A DNA stretch of 64,000 nt, taken from the NCBI GenBank assembly GCA_016709865.1, contig JADJLX010000005.1, forward strand, positions 930,001 to 994,000, given 5' to 3'. Under the pieces are notes generated by a model. The model saw only the letters and a program-made list of their open reading frames with translations. It searched no databases and had not been told where the DNA came from. Positions 63,590 to 64,000 of the stretch are shown piece by piece. The position numbers and the translations under genes were made by a program. Numbering within the stretch: the stretch's first letter is position 1; the number at the start of each line of letters is the position of its first letter. The DNA comes from Bacteroidales bacterium (lineage in GTDB: Bacteria; Bacteroidota; Bacteroidia; Bacteroidales; VadinHA17).

Positions 63590-64000
63590 TCAGATACGGA
63601 ATACACAAATGTCGGAAAGGTCCACATCGGTGGACAACAACCAGTCCGGGGGACTGACATCTGTGTAAAGAAGTGATGAAAAAGTATTTAAGCTAAAACT
63701 TAAATCAGCAACAATAAAAAGAATATTTATGTTATAATTAACTGATTCCGGGAAGAATGAAAATGAGGGAGTATAATTATTATCTATATTGTAAGAGGTA
63801 ACTACATCTTCACAACAATGTGTTCTGACCAGAGTTCCTGTTCCTGCATAAACCTCCTCAAAGGCTTCCATTCCGCATGAAGCCAGTCTGCCGGTAACAG
63901 AGATTTCAGAAGCAGCAACATGTCCACCGCAATAATGAGTTGCAATAGTGAGGTGAAACATAGCTGTAAGCACCAGAAAGACCATTAATATTGAAAAAAC
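63590..64000 (-). CDS. HYC_CC_PP-family protein, 5' end beyond the window
   Basis: The visible 131 residues (from ATG 63985) show the family's landmarks in order: HYCGG (near 17), HCCED (near 56) and PPDW (near 110), after a hydrophobic start (LVLTAMFHLT). The frame stays open upstream to the window edge (VFSIL), so the true start is probably outside. This small Bacteroidota family occurs with copper-efflux genes, as here, and is probably periplasmic. The exact role is unknown. Confidence 0.75.
   Translation of the reverse strand, partial: VFSILMVFLVLTAMFHLTIATHYCGGHVAASEISVTGRLASCGMEAFEEVYAGTGTLVRTHCCEDVVTSYNIDNNYTPSFSFFPESVNYNINILFIVADLSFSLNTFSSLLYTDVSPPDWLLSTDVDLSDICVFRI

Overview
The window reads as chromosomal DNA of a Bacteroidota bacterium, most likely an anaerobic or microaerophilic member of the Bacteroidales/Marinilabiliales side. 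Supporting signs are a type IX secretion (Por) C-terminal signal on a CotH-family protein, several TAnnTTTG -7 promoter boxes, LytS/LytTR regulation, an LVIVD-type lipoprotein, a TonB-dependent receptor with an EIVIKA-like TonB box, a HYC_CC_PP-type protein and a long-form CusA. I see no rRNA, tRNA, CRISPR array, insertion sequence or phage gene. Base composition looks even throughout, so most of the window looks like core genome peppered with small intergenic repeats.

Layout. 26-6618 (-): purB, an MsbA-like ABC exporter and a secreted CotH-family protein. 6695-10350 (+): mqnA (futalosine menaquinone route), a small helix-turn-helix-like protein, an HD-domain protein and a group II PLP decarboxylase. 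10714-17928 (+): a sulfur assimilation and Cys/Met block (DUF2061, cysH, cysD, cysN, a metB-like gene, cysE, cysK, metA). It takes sulfate through APS directly to sulfite (no APS kinase; the CysH has Fe-S cysteines), and makes acetylserine and acetylhomoserine (MetA has Glu111) and then cysteine and methionine precursors. Sulfite reductase and a sulfate importer are not in the window. 17925-22637: dinB, a SWI2/SNF2 ATPase and an iron-sulfur flavoprotein-like reductase. 22891-26337 (-): a three-subunit NAD-linked [FeFe] hydrogenase whose NuoF-like subunit is minimal. 26707-31090: a LVIVD lipoprotein, an outer-membrane-type protein, a HAD phosphatase, a methyltransferase and a zinc-ribbon protein. 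31101-36027 (-): LytTR regulator, LytS-like kinase, and a frameshifted tandem copy of that kinase. 36178-38220 (+): transketolase. 38360-44688 (-): two translationally coupled multi-PAS kinases. 44854-45453 (+): HAD phosphatase. 45585-52643 (-): a tight five-gene operon of TonB receptor, AmpG-like MFS permease, hemN, hemY and hemH, preceded by a small membrane protein. 53260-55917 (-): a lipoprotein, a short CDF transporter and a serine hydrolase. 56139-64000 (-): a copper/silver efflux operon (HYC_CC_PP protein, HMA protein, CusA, TolC-like, CusB with an HMA tail).

The most distinctive features are: (1) the porphyrin/heme operon, which couples a receptor and permease to the last three heme steps; (2) a set of intergenic repeats, including three arrays that share an exact 7-bp period but not a sequence, and palindromic elements that run into genes (one is translated inside the TolC-like signal region, one supplies the stop codon of the HD gene); (3) a decaying tandem duplicate of a LytS-like kinase with a beta-propeller-like sensor; (4) a 17-bp-arm palindrome sitting on the predicted promoter of the metB-like gene.
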